Positions 7,647 to 14,980 are shown, counted from the first letter of the stretch. The stretch is 18,404 nt of DNA from JBAYVY01 sp041674345 (GCA_041674345.1 JBAYVY010000028.1:1-18404); one strand, 5' to 3'. The notes: generated from the sequence alone by a model not told the origin. Numbers and translations are program-made.

Positions 7647-7676
7647 TTGCCGAATTGGTCGGGAGCATGTCATAAT
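7647..7676 (+). promoter_or_regulatory. Promoter of the AraC-type gene
   Basis: TTGCCG (7647-7652) and CATAAT (7671-7676) are separated by 18 nt. The -10 box lies 7 nt before the ATG at 7684, so the transcript would be leaderless or nearly so. No ribosome binding site is visible, which is consistent. Confidence 0.5.
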
Positions 7677-7683
7677 TGGGATC

Positions 7684-8535
7684 ATGGCTCCGCAACGAAC
7701 ATGGCTGGAATCGGCGCTGCGCAACGACACGGCCCACCGCACGCTGGGTCCGCCTCGGCGGGCGCAGCGATGGGTGTGCGGCTTCATCCTCAAGCCGACC
7801 GGCGGAGGTTACGCGGATCGCATCGTGTCGGATTACATCCTCGTGTACGTGCTGCGCGGTTCGGGGCGATTCGTCGATGCGTCGGGCAAATCGCACGATG
7901 TCGCGGCGGGCGATCTGCTTCAGCACGCGCCGCGCCAACGCTATTCGCTGCTGCCCCATGCCGACGGACGCTGGGCCGAGGTCTATATCGCCGCCGATGG
8001 TTCGTTCGATCGCGTGTTGCGCGCGATCGATTACCACGCGGTCGATCACCCGGTGCTGCATCCGGGCCTGGAGTCGCAACTGGTCGAGCGATTCGAGCAG
8101 ACGCATCACGCGCTGCGGTCGGTCGACGACGCGACGCTGGAATGTCTCCCGGCGTGGCTGCTGGAGATGGTGCTGATCGCGCGGGGACTGGAACATCGCG
8201 GCGGCGCCGATCCGCATGCGCGACTGGTGCAACAGGCCTGCCGGTTGCTGGGCGGTGATTGGGGACGGCGGCGCGATCTTCCGGGGGTGGCGGAGGAGTT
8301 GGGCGTCGGGTATGAGCGGTTTCGCAAGTTGTTCGCCGAGCGGATGGGGCTGAGTCCGCGGGAGTATCGCATCCGCCGGCGGATCGACCGGGCGCGGGAA
8401 CTGATCCAGCAGGATGGCCTGAGCAACAAGGCGGCGGCGTACGCGCTGGGGTATGCCGATCCGTTCGTGTTCAGCAAACAATTCAAACAAGTCGTGGGCA
8501 TCAGCCCGGCGGAGTTCCGCAAAAAGATGCGATGA
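7684..8535 (+). CDS. AraC-family transcriptional regulator with an N-terminal sensor cupin
   Basis: A 283-residue protein. An open frame extends upstream to 7099, but that part is antisense to the oxidoreductase gene; ATG 7684 is set by the promoter spacing and the family length. Residues 30-105 form a small beta-barrel (AraC arabinose-binding type) with YILVYVLRGSGRFVDASGK and VAAGDLLQHAPRQRYSL. Residues about 185-283 carry two helix-turn-helix units: LPGVAEELGVGYERFRKLF, then the typical signature NKAAAYALGYADPFVFSKQFK followed by GISPAEFRKKM. Such proteins sense a small ligand, often a sugar, and activate neighbouring genes. The divergent Gfo/Idh/MocA-aldo/keto reductase gene is the obvious target. 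A heptad-word array directly follows the stop codon. Confidence 0.92.
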   Translation: MAPQRTWLESALRNDTAHRTLGPPRRAQRWVCGFILKPTGGGYADRIVSDYILVYVLRGSGRFVDASGKSHDVAAGDLLQHAPRQRYSLLPHADGRWAEVYIAADGSFDRVLRAIDYHAVDHPVLHPGLESQLVERFEQTHHALRSVDDATLECLPAWLLEMVLIARGLEHRGGADPHARLVQQACRLLGGDWGRRRDLPGVAEELGVGYERFRKLFAERMGLSPREYRIRRRIDRARELIQQDGLSNKAAAYALGYADPFVFSKQFKQVVGISPAEFRKKMR

Positions 8536-8540
8536 GGGAA

Positions 8541-8602
8541 GTAGTGGGTAGCGAGTAGCGAGTAGGTTCTTCCCCGCTACACGCTACTCGATCCCCGCTA
8601 TA
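8541..8602. repeat. Heptad-word hairpin, word GTAGCGA / CGCTACT
   Basis: GTAG occurs at 8541, 8548, 8555 and 8562, exactly 7 nt apart. CGCTA occurs at 8575, 8582 and 8596, in the same 7-nt register (8589 is a degenerate unit). The arms are reverse complements with a short loop. The element lies between the AraC stop and the SYLF gene, and its last unit (CGCTATA) forms the first part of a TATAAT box. Confidence 0.88.
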
Positions 8603-8604
8603 AT
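8599..8604 (+). promoter_or_regulatory. -10 box (TATAAT) of the SYLF lipoprotein gene
   Basis: A perfect TATAAT starts inside the last unit of the preceding heptad array. No convincing -35 box lies 17 nt upstream, since that position falls inside the array. The start codon follows 76 nt later, after a good ribosome site, so this transcript would have a normal leader. Confidence 0.5.
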
Positions 8605-8680
8605 GCGACCGGTCGTGTCAAACGCATGGCCGCGATACAGGGGGCGTTCCCCATCGCACTCTTACAGAAGGAGTCCGACC

Positions 8681-9226
8681 ATGTTTCGATCTGTGATGTT
8701 GGCTGTGACAGCCGGACTGTTGTTGCTGAGTTGGGGTTGCTCCACCGAGCCGAAGACCGAAGCGAAGAAGGAAGTGCTTCACGAAGATGCCCAGCAGGCG
8801 ATCAAGGATTTCAAGACCAGCGATCCGTCGCTGCAAAAGTTGTTCGACTCGTGCTACGGCTACGCGATCTTCCCGGAAATCGGCAAGGGCGCGATCGGCG
8901 TGGGCGGCGCGTACGGCCACGGCGAGGTCTATCAGGGCCGCAAATTCGTCGGATACTGCAACATGTCGCAGGGTTCGATCGGCTTCCAGCTCGGCGGGCA
9001 GACGTACAGCGAGTTGATCCTCTTCCAGAACAAGGCGGCCTTCGACGAGTTCTGTGCAGGCGATTACGCCTTCGCGGCCCAGGCCTCCGCGGTCGCCGCC
9101 AAGGCAGGCGCCTCCGCCACCGCCGATTACGAACGCGGCGTCATGGTCTTCACCATGGCCCAGGGCGGACTGATGTACGAAGCGTCCGTCGGCGGACAAA
9201 AGTTCACCTTCAAAAAAGCCGAGTGA
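8681..9226 (+). CDS. SYLF-domain (YSC84/DUF500-type) lipoprotein
   Basis: A 181-residue protein. The start is ATG 8681, preceded by AAGGAG at 8668-8673 with 7 nt spacing. Residues 1-20 form a lipoprotein signal (hydrophobic AVTAGLLLLSWGC) with the probable lipidated Cys at 20. The -2 Trp makes the lipobox atypical. The mature part begins with a charged linker (STEPKTEAKKE). A SYLF domain follows: LFDSCYGYAIFPEIGKGAIGVGGAYGHGEVY, then GFQLGGQTYSELILFQNK and the GVMVFTMAQGGLMYEASVGGQKF end. SYLF domains bind lipids in eukaryotes; bacterial members are mostly uncharacterised envelope proteins. It is a single gene with its own promoter and terminator. The domain call is strong; the exact role is unknown. 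Confidence 0.9.
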   Translation: MFRSVMLAVTAGLLLLSWGCSTEPKTEAKKEVLHEDAQQAIKDFKTSDPSLQKLFDSCYGYAIFPEIGKGAIGVGGAYGHGEVYQGRKFVGYCNMSQGSIGFQLGGQTYSELILFQNKAAFDEFCAGDYAFAAQASAVAAKAGASATADYERGVMVFTMAQGGLMYEASVGGQKFTFKKAE

Positions 9227-9254
9227 TCGAATCGCTGATTTTTCCGCTTCTTCC

Positions 9255-9280
9255 AACCCTTCGCATCGCGGAGGGTTTTT
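9255..9280 (+). terminator. Rho-independent terminator after the SYLF gene
   Basis: AACCCT (9255-9260) pairs with AGGGTT (9272-9277), with CGC/GCG extending the stem around a tiny loop, and a run of five T ends it at 9280. It lies 28 nt after the stop codon. Confidence 0.75.
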
Positions 9281-9283
9281 CAT

Positions 9284-9383
9284 ATGTGCAATGTTCAATG
9301 TGCGATGTGCGATGTGGTAAAATCACGATTGCCGTGGATCGTGTTCCTCAACATCGCACAGTGAACATTGAACATCCCCCATG
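9284..9383. repeat. Heptad-word hairpin, word ATGTGCG / ACATTGA
   Basis: ATG occurs at 9284, 9291, 9298, 9305 and 9312, exactly 7 nt apart. The right arm has CAT at 9352, 9366, 9373 and 9380 in the same register, with 9359 degenerate. The arms are reverse complements around a loop of about 33 nt. The unit at 9380 overlaps the ATG start codon of the cupin gene. Confidence 0.88.
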
Positions 9384-9767
9384 CCCGTCATCCCCAACAA
9401 CTCGCGCGATGTGTACCGGCTTTCCGGCGGGGGGTTGATCCATCAGACCCTGGCCAGCGCACTGGACGGGCTGACCGGCACCGAATGCTGGCGGCAAACC
9501 CTCGCCCCGCGTGCCGCCACGCCCATCCATTACCATGAATGCGAAGAGGTCGTCGTTGTCCTCGCCGGCGCCGGCCGGGTCACGCTCGGCGACCAGGTCA
9601 TCGACTTCCCCGCCGATTGCACCATCATCGTCCCCGCCCACGTCGTGCATCAAATCGTCAACACCGGCCCCTCGCCGCTGCAACTGCTCGCCTGCTTCAA
9701 CGCCACCCCCGCCCACGCCTTCGCCCCCGACGGCAAAGCCATCCCCCTGCCCTGGGATGTGCTGTGA
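9381..9767 (+). CDS. Small single-domain cupin protein
   Basis: A 128-residue cupin. Motif 1 is complete: H50, H52, E56 and G63 in HYHECEEVVVVLAGAG, fitting HxH(X)3E(X)6G. Motif 2 has P85, H90 and N94 in VPAHVVHQIVN. The four metal ligands (H50, H52, E56, H90) are present, so it should bind a divalent metal. Stand-alone cupins of this size include sugar isomerases, dioxygenases and simple ligand-binding proteins, and the sequence does not decide which. The ATG at 9381 lies at the end of the heptad hairpin and has no ribosome binding site. A TAAAAT at 9318-9323, in the hairpin loop, might be its -10 box. No partner gene is evident nearby. Confidence 0.88.
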   Translation: MPVIPNNSRDVYRLSGGGLIHQTLASALDGLTGTECWRQTLAPRAATPIHYHECEEVVVVLAGAGRVTLGDQVIDFPADCTIIVPAHVVHQIVNTGPSPLQLLACFNATPAHAFAPDGKAIPLPWDVL

Positions 9768-9806
9768 ATCGTCGTTGGCCGGGGGTCGAAGATAAGATCG
9801 AGAATA

Positions 9807-10088
9807 TCAGGACCGGACGACAAAAACCGCGTCCGAGATCGCCTGGAAGACGCCGCTTTTCGCTTTATGACTGAACGAAACCTTCATCTTTTCGATCCGG
9901 GTCCGGTCAAAATTATCCACGTATGAAGTGATGGCCCGTGTCAGCAGTTCGACGCTGCGCTTCAGTTTCCACGATGCTTCAAAGTCCTGTTCATCCACCC
10001 AAATCAGAAACAGGCGGTTCGAGGCGTCGAATCGCATTTCGCCTTGTTCCTCATACAGATTTTGAAGGAGCGGCTTGGGGTCTGCCAT
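9807..10088 (-). CDS. Hypothetical small protein beside the methyltransferase
   Basis: A protein of 93 residues if it starts at ATG 10088 (MADPKPLLQNLYEEQGEM). The sequence reads like a real soluble protein, with a balanced composition, a strand-like NRLFLIWVDEQDF and a helix around WKLKRSVELLTRAITSYVDNF. Longer versions start at GTG 10154 or TTG 10178 and would add a hydrophobic segment (ITIPPLVYAIYSF). Those starts would sit on top of the methyltransferase promoter and start codon. No domain is recognised. It is divergent from the methyltransferase and may belong to the same island, perhaps as an accessory gene; no helix-turn-helix typical of a restriction controller is seen. It could also be non-coding. 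Confidence 0.5.
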   Translation of the reverse strand: MADPKPLLQNLYEEQGEMRFDASNRLFLIWVDEQDFEASWKLKRSVELLTRAITSYVDNFDRTRIEKMKVSFSHKAKSGVFQAISDAVFVVRS

Positions 10089-10142
10089 GCACGGTTGGGT
10101 CAATTCCCGACGAAACGAATAGATGGCGTAAACCAAAGGCGG

Positions 10143-10148
10143 TATAGT
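10143..10148 (+). promoter_or_regulatory. -10-like box (TATAGT) of the methyltransferase gene
   Basis: TATAGT lies 8 nt before the GTG start at 10157, the same spacing as at other genes in this window. A leaderless transcript is implied. No -35 box is evident. Confidence 0.4.
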
Positions 10149-10156
10149 AATCACCA

Positions 10157-11431
10157 GTGAAATCGCAACCTGTGGCAATCAGTCTTTTCTCGGGTGCTGG
10201 CGGATGTTCTTTTGGATTTGCGCGGGCCGGATACAACATCGTCCATGCCTTGGATATTGACCCTACGGCCGTTGCTACTTATCGACAAAACTTTGCAGGT
10301 ACGCCATGTGACGTAGCGAACATCCGCGTACTCAATTGGCATGCTCTGATGCGCCGGCTTGACTTGGCACCAGGGGAATTGGACATGCTCATCGGTGGGC
10401 CACCCTGTCAGGGCTTCAGTACCGCGGGTATGCGATTTTGGGACGATCCGCGAAATTCACTTTTGAAGAGCTATATTTTGGCGCTTTCGCATCTCAAACC
10501 CAAGTGGTTTCTGATGGAGAATGTTGAAGGACTTTTGACTGCGAAGAACGGGGACTATGTATTCGAGGCGGCGAAGGCATTCATCGAACTCGGCTACACG
10601 ATCCGAATTGAGAAAGTGTATGCACACGAATACGGTGTTCCCCAGCGACGAAAACGCGTTTTCATAATTGGAAACAGTTTGTCATTGGACTTTGAGATGC
10701 CGGAACCCTTTGCTTATGCCACGGGTTCGATTTTTCGCAACGGAGCTGCGACTCTGCGAGAAGCGATTGGCGGACTACCCTCACCCATATGGGAAGAAGG
10801 AGGGGGGCAATGCTATTCGTCCGTTGCGGCAACAGCGTTGGAGGAGTATTACCGAGATTCCTGCACGAGGGTGTCGGATCACTACACAGCAATGGTCAAT
10901 GGCCTACAACGCGAACGCATCCGTTTACTACGTCCAGGTCAGACCATGAAGGATTTACCGGCCCAATTGCAGCACATGTCATTCCAACGGCGGGCTATGC
11001 GCCGCGTAATGGATGGAACTCCATCCGAAAAGCGCGGGGGTGCTCCGTCGGGCTTAAAGCGGCTGTTCTTCGATGAACCCTGTCTTACCGTAACTGGTGC
11101 GGCAACGCGAGAATTGATCCACCCCGTTGAAGATCGATCCCTTACCATCAGGGAATGCGCTCGGGTTCAAACCTTCCCGGATGCGTTTGTATTTGAAGGA
11201 ACCACCGCACAGCGTATTCAGCAGATCGGCAACGCTATTCCCCCCATGTTGGCCGAAGTGTTTGGTACACACCTGCTCAAGTATGGCTTTGAAGGGAAAA
11301 ATACAGGCGAGCAGGGTCGGCTTGTTGGATTTTCGCTCACGAAAGCGGATGGAATGAGCCCCGCTCTTGGCCACACTCGTTCCAAACTGCTGACGTTCAC
11401 CAAGACTTATGAACAATCCCATTTATTTTGA
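10157..11431 (+). CDS. DNA (cytosine-5-)-methyltransferase of a type II system
   Basis: A 424-residue enzyme that adds a methyl group from S-adenosylmethionine to carbon 5 of cytosine in its target site, protecting host DNA. The conserved motifs appear in order: I (ISLFSGAGGCSFGFARAGY, 8-26), II (ALDID at 31-35), IV (GGPPCQGFSTAG with catalytic C84), VI (ENV at 121-123), VIII (QRRKRVFIIG at 163-172), a target-recognition region (about 185-305), IX (RECARVQTFPDAF, 332-344) and X (QIGNAIPPMLA, 356-366). The GTG start fits motif I lying near the N-terminus. The putative endonuclease starts 11 nt downstream, so the two genes form an operon with the protective enzyme first. GC is low (about 45% in 10441-10500), pointing to horizontal acquisition. 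Confidence 0.95.
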   Translation: MKSQPVAISLFSGAGGCSFGFARAGYNIVHALDIDPTAVATYRQNFAGTPCDVANIRVLNWHALMRRLDLAPGELDMLIGGPPCQGFSTAGMRFWDDPRNSLLKSYILALSHLKPKWFLMENVEGLLTAKNGDYVFEAAKAFIELGYTIRIEKVYAHEYGVPQRRKRVFIIGNSLSLDFEMPEPFAYATGSIFRNGAATLREAIGGLPSPIWEEGGGQCYSSVAATALEEYYRDSCTRVSDHYTAMVNGLQRERIRLLRPGQTMKDLPAQLQHMSFQRRAMRRVMDGTPSEKRGGAPSGLKRLFFDEPCLTVTGAATRELIHPVEDRSLTIRECARVQTFPDAFVFEGTTAQRIQQIGNAIPPMLAEVFGTHLLKYGFEGKNTGEQGRLVGFSLTKADGMSPALGHTRSKLLTFTKTYEQSHLF

Positions 11432-11442
11432 TCGGGGTGGAT

Positions 11443-12510
11443 ATGCCCATGCCAATTGTTGTTCAGCAACTGCTTGCTCAGTGCAAGGTTCACGGTAGCG
11501 GTGATGCCCAAGTCATGCTGTCGGACTCTGAGTTGTATGCGCTGTTTTATTTGAGCATACACGATCTTGGCTGGGATCAAGACCGTTTTGGCTTTGAGGA
11601 GATCAGACCGCCGGACAACGCTTATTATCAGATTCCGGTCACATGGTTCAGCAATCTGAATATCGCCGCTGCCACGCCTGACTCCCTCCTTCAAATCCTC
11701 GATACCGCGTGTCAGTATCACCGAGACTACTCGCTCTACATCAGCAACCTTGCGGCCCTGCACCGACGGCGTATGAAATATGCAAGAATCCTTGCGGGAC
11801 AACCCCTGCCCAATATGGATCAGATAGCTCCCCGCAGTTTGCTTGAATACGGTATGTGCGATATCGGATTGTTATCCAATTGGATGATGTGGCGGAAGTG
11901 GGTGTATGACGTTGATAATCGTGCGGCACAGGAAACAGGTTATTTTTTTGAACCCGTGTTGGCGTCATGCATCGGGGGAGAATCAGTTGGTGCGAGGAAC
12001 TCGCCGGTCAAGCGACTGGACCATCGTGGACAGCCAACAAATAAAGGCAGGCAGATTGACTGCTTCGTTCCAGCCCTCAATAGAGTTTACGAACTCAAGA
12101 TGCGTGTAAGTATTGCCGCCAGTGGGCAAGGGCGATTTTCAGAAGAATTATCTTTCCCCAAAGAATGTGCTGCGGCAGGATTCACACCCATCCTGCTGGT
12201 AATCGATCCAACATCTTCCAACCGACTGGAGGAACTGGAGGGGGCATTCAGGACGGCGGGAGGCATGTGCTACAAGGGGGCGGACGCATGGGATCACATG
12301 GAGAATGCCGCCGGAGATGTCATATCCGCTTTCATTGAACGGTACATCAAACCACCGCTTCAAGATTTCAAAAACAGCTATCCCGACCTTCCCTCCCCCG
12401 TAACTTTGGCTTGGGCAAATGATCGGGTCACGATTACTATTGCCGGTCGCTGTTATACATTGCCACGTTCAGCCATCGTCGAAACCGAGAATGACGACTG
12501 TGAAGAATGA
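11443..12510 (+). CDS. Type II restriction endonuclease, ApaLI-like PD-(D/E)XK enzyme
   Basis: A 355-residue protein. The start at ATG 11443 follows GGGG at 11434-11437; a TTG at 11428 or ATG at 11449 is possible. The predicted active site is GRQIDCF with D206, followed by VYELKM with E217 and K219, a PD-(D/E)XK arrangement. E170 in GYFFEPVLASCIGG is a further candidate. The block after the site, VSIAASGQGRFSEELSFP, then PILLVIDPTSSNRLEELEGAF and a GG-Y-G-AW-H pattern, resembles from memory the ApaLI family, which cuts GTGCAC. The partner C5-methyltransferase directly upstream supports a restriction role. The first 160 residues, rich in helices, have no recognised domain and may read DNA. The specificity is a guess until the protein is compared with known enzymes. 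Confidence 0.8.
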   Translation: MPMPIVVQQLLAQCKVHGSGDAQVMLSDSELYALFYLSIHDLGWDQDRFGFEEIRPPDNAYYQIPVTWFSNLNIAAATPDSLLQILDTACQYHRDYSLYISNLAALHRRRMKYARILAGQPLPNMDQIAPRSLLEYGMCDIGLLSNWMMWRKWVYDVDNRAAQETGYFFEPVLASCIGGESVGARNSPVKRLDHRGQPTNKGRQIDCFVPALNRVYELKMRVSIAASGQGRFSEELSFPKECAAAGFTPILLVIDPTSSNRLEELEGAFRTAGGMCYKGADAWDHMENAAGDVISAFIERYIKPPLQDFKNSYPDLPSPVTLAWANDRVTITIAGRCYTLPRSAIVETENDDCEE

Positions 12511-12956
12511 ACTTACCAAAGGAATCGAGTTCAATGCAACGAGGGCGCATACTGTCGAGGGACGCCGGCGTGACGATCCTCAGCGGCAAAAAGTGGGACC
12601 GGGAGTGCTCCGTTGAAAAGTTTTCCGGCATGTCTGAAGCCACAACGGCCCTTGCGAAGTTCGCGTTAATGCCCCCAAATCGTCAGTATCGAAATGTCGC
12701 TTGCATTGATCGAAAGTCGTCATCTCATTTTCCGCAGATGAGCAGGTATTCGCGGCTGCCGGAGACGGACCCTTTGCCGCCGCGCGATTGTTGCGAAAAT
12801 GTGAGGTTGAGTTGAAGCATCAAACTTTTCTTGCATTCCTTTGCGATGGCTGAGAACAAACCACTGACGGGTTTTACCATTTCCACTTCAATGCCGCTAA
12901 CCAATATTTGTTCACCGGATGCAAGAGAGAGGGGCGTGTTGGATCATTCGGACTAT
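12511..12956. other. Gap of about 450 nt after the restriction gene
   Basis: No convincing gene, RNA or repeat is visible. A 102-codon frame starts at 12507 with an ATGA overlap on the endonuclease stop, but its product has no family-like features and an irregular composition. The gap lies where a lower-GC island meets higher-GC chromosome, so it may hold the island's edge. No direct repeats or attachment site could be recognised. Confidence 0.35.
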
Positions 12957-14837
12957 TCACTCGCCCTGTTTTTCCCGCAGAATCAGCCATTGCCCGACCG
13001 GGCGCTGCCACGCGGCCAACTGCTCGAAACGCGCGGTGAAGCCGGGTGATGCCTTTGTGAACTTCGCCCATTGCTCCGGCGTCGTTACGATCACCCACGC
13101 CTTGCCCGCCGCTTCCGGGGGTGTTGCGAAATTCGCCAGCGATGCCGGGTCATTGCGCAGCGTGATTTCCAGCGTGTCCAGCCGGGCGATGTCGCGGTCG
13201 GCGTAAAAACTGAACGTCGGATCACGAAACCCCAGGGTGTTGACAAGTGGGAAGTGGGAAGTGGGAAGTCGGAAGGATGGGGCCTTACTTCCGCCTTCCG
13301 CCTTCCCATTTCCCACTTGCTCCGACACTTTCGCCAGCAGCTTCGGCACCGATCCGACCGACATCAGCGAACTTTCCACGTTCATGGCGATGTTGATGGC
13401 GGCGGTCAGGCACGCCCCGGCGACGAGCAAGCCCCCCACGCGCGTTCGGCCCTTGCGGAACAGCACCATCGCCGCGACCAGGCCCGCCGGGACGATCATC
13501 GCCTGGAGCGTCACGCGCATCAGGCCCGGCAGCATCGCGTGATCGAGCGGCAGCTTGCGTGTGATGGCGGGGATCATCAGCGCCGCGACGCATCCGCCGA
13601 GTACCACGAACATCGTGATCGTGATCGTCAGCAGCCCGTTGGGGATTCGCCGCGCCGGGTGGGCCGGGTTGTGTGCGATGGTGGTTGCGTCGTCGGTGAC
13701 GTCCAGCCACCGGCGGAGATACCAGGCGGCGATCAGCGCCATCGGCGCGCCCATCGGCAGAATGTACGTCGGCAGTTTGCCCTTGATCGCGCTGAAAATC
13801 ACCAGCGGCAACAACATCGCCACAAGCAAATACCCAATCACATGTCCCCCCCGGAAGTTGTCGATGATCCGCCGCCACGATGCGTGAAGCCACGGCAGCG
13901 GCAGCAAAACCGTCAGCGGGAAAAATCCCCCCAGCGCGATCGGCAGGTAATACCACCACGGCCGGGGATGATCGCCTTCGCCCGTCGCCCGCAGCACGAT
14001 CTCCTGGTACCACGTCCCGGCCGCGCCGGGATGCATCGCCCACACCGCCCCGGCCCACGCCAGCAGCGGCAAACTCACCACGATCAACCCGACCAGCCAG
14101 TGCCAGTGGAACACCGCCCGCCACTGCCCCCGCAACATCAGCCACACCAGCACAATCCCCATCGGCATCAACCCCACCGGCCCCTTGACGAACACCGTCA
14201 GCGCGACGAACAGGTGGAACAGAAGACGGGCTTGCGTCCTGCGTCCTGCGTCCTGCGGCGCATCCGCCTTGCCGCAAGCCGCAAGTCGCAAGTCGCAAGT
14301 CGAGAAGCCGACATACCCGCACACCATCGCCGCGGTCCAGAAGCCGTTGAGCAGCGGGTCGATCAGCACCATGCGACCGATCGCCACCGTCAAGGGCGAA
14401 ACCAGCAGCAGCACCGCCGCGATCAGCCCCGTGGTTTGGTCGCGCGTTTTCGCGCCCAGCCGGTAGATCGCGCCCGCCGCCAGCAACGTCGCCAGCACCG
14501 ACGGCAAACGGGCGGCGAACTCCGTTTCACCCAGCAGCGTCATGGATGCCGCGCCCAGCCAGTGAACCAGCGGCGGCTTCTTCAACCGCGGCTTGCCCTC
14601 GAACATCGGCACCAGCGGGTTTCCGTTTTCCATCATCACTTGCGTTACCCGCGCATACCGTCCCTCGTCCGGTGAATACAACGGATGCGACCCCAGCGCG
14701 AAAAACAGGTTGTAAACCGCGAACGCCAGCAACACCGCCCCCAGCGCCATCGCCACCCGCTGATGCCGGGGCGACAACAACGCCACCGCCCCCGGAAGAT
14801 GGGTCAGCGGCGGCCGTGTGTGTTGAGTCTGCTGCAT
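12957..14837 (-). CDS. GT39-family membrane glycosyltransferase, ArnT-like
   Basis: A 626-residue integral membrane protein. The start is ATG 14837, 8 nt after a TACAAT box; a GTG at 14861 adds eight residues. The N-terminal half carries the GT39/ArnT hallmark SPDEGRYARVTQVMMENG (D57, E58 are the expected catalytic acids), then LKKPPLVHWLGA and roughly ten hydrophobic segments between residues 28 and 480. KGPVGLMPMG and IKGKLPTYILPM are also typical. ArnT itself moves 4-amino-arabinose from undecaprenyl phosphate to lipid A on the periplasmic face. Other members transfer different sugars, so the substrate is open. Two in-frame inserts stand out: residues about 179-204 and about 505-533, both translated from heptad-word hairpins and located in loops. 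The C-terminal 90 residues form the soluble domain. Confidence 0.9.
   Translation of the reverse strand: MQQTQHTRPPLTHLPGAVALLSPRHQRVAMALGAVLLAFAVYNLFFALGSHPLYSPDEGRYARVTQVMMENGNPLVPMFEGKPRLKKPPLVHWLGAASMTLLGETEFAARLPSVLATLLAAGAIYRLGAKTRDQTTGLIAAVLLLVSPLTVAIGRMVLIDPLLNGFWTAAMVCGYVGFSTCDLRLAACGKADAPQDAGRRTQARLLFHLFVALTVFVKGPVGLMPMGIVLVWLMLRGQWRAVFHWHWLVGLIVVSLPLLAWAGAVWAMHPGAAGTWYQEIVLRATGEGDHPRPWWYYLPIALGGFFPLTVLLPLPWLHASWRRIIDNFRGGHVIGYLLVAMLLPLVIFSAIKGKLPTYILPMGAPMALIAAWYLRRWLDVTDDATTIAHNPAHPARRIPNGLLTITITMFVVLGGCVAALMIPAITRKLPLDHAMLPGLMRVTLQAMIVPAGLVAAMVLFRKGRTRVGGLLVAGACLTAAINIAMNVESSLMSVGSVPKLLAKVSEQVGNGKAEGGSKAPSFRLPTSHFPLVNTLGFRDPTFSFYADRDIARLDTLEITLRNDPASLANFATPPEAAGKAWVIVTTPEQWAKFTKASPGFTARFEQLAAWQRPVGQWLILREKQGE
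13242..13320. repeat. Heptad-word hairpin inside the GT39 gene, word AAGTGGG / CTTCCNN
   Basis: AAG occurs at 13245, 13252, 13259, 13266 and 13273, exactly 7 nt apart. CTT occurs at 13288, 13295, 13302 and 13316 in the same register. The arms are reverse complements around a short loop. On the coding strand the array is read without a stop as residues about 505-533 of the transferase (EQVGNGKAEGG, then FRLPTSHFPL). Confidence 0.92.
14231..14307. repeat. Heptad-word hairpin inside the GT39 gene, word TGCGTCC / CGCAAGT
   Basis: TGCG occurs at 14233, 14240, 14247 and 14254. CGCAAG occurs at 14273, 14280, 14287 and 14294, with CGAGAAG at 14301. All are 7 nt apart. The arms pair approximately (TTGCG against TGCGT). 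The array is translated in frame as residues about 179-204 (STCDLRLAACGKADAPQDAG, then RRTQAR) between two membrane segments. Confidence 0.9.
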
Positions 14838-14845
14838 CAAATCGA

Positions 14846-14851
14846 ATTGTA
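14846..14851 (-). promoter_or_regulatory. -10-like box (TACAAT) of the GT39 gene
   Basis: On the minus strand TACAAT runs from 14851 to 14846, 8 nt before the ATG at 14837. There is no ribosome binding site, so a leaderless transcript is likely. No clear -35 box is seen. Confidence 0.45.
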
Positions 14852-14870
14852 TGCGAAACACATAAAACGC

Positions 14871-14941
14871 TGGGGAGGAGACAGGAGATATTATATTCGG
14901 CGCGCCGTGGGTTCTGACTCCTTACTCCTTACTCCTTCCCC
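14871..14941. repeat. Heptad-word hairpin, word AGGAGNN / ACTCCTT
   Basis: ACTCCTT occurs three times in tandem at 14917, 14924 and 14931. The left arm has AGGAG at 14876 and 14883, also 7 nt apart. The arms are reverse complements (GGGGAGGAG against CTCCTTCCCC). It lies between the small membrane protein gene and the GT39 gene, upstream of the latter's promoter. Confidence 0.85.
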
Positions 14942-14980
14942 GCGCCTTTGTGATAAAAGCGGCATTGATGCGATTGCTTG

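Noticed and set aside
12507..12815. A 102-codon plus-strand frame overlapping the endonuclease stop (ATGA)
   Set aside because: The overlap is attractive, but the product shows no secondary-structure pattern or motif and there is no further support.
12511..12956. Integrase, attachment site or tRNA marking the edge of the restriction island
   Set aside because: No tRNA, no integrase and no flanking direct repeat could be recognised.
7541..13320. The word arrays as a CRISPR locus
   Set aside because: Units are only 7 nt with no unique spacers, arms are inverted, and no cas genes are present.
13071..14675. A 534-codon plus-strand open frame
   Set aside because: It is antisense to the GT39 gene; the product is Arg/Gln/His-rich with no motif.
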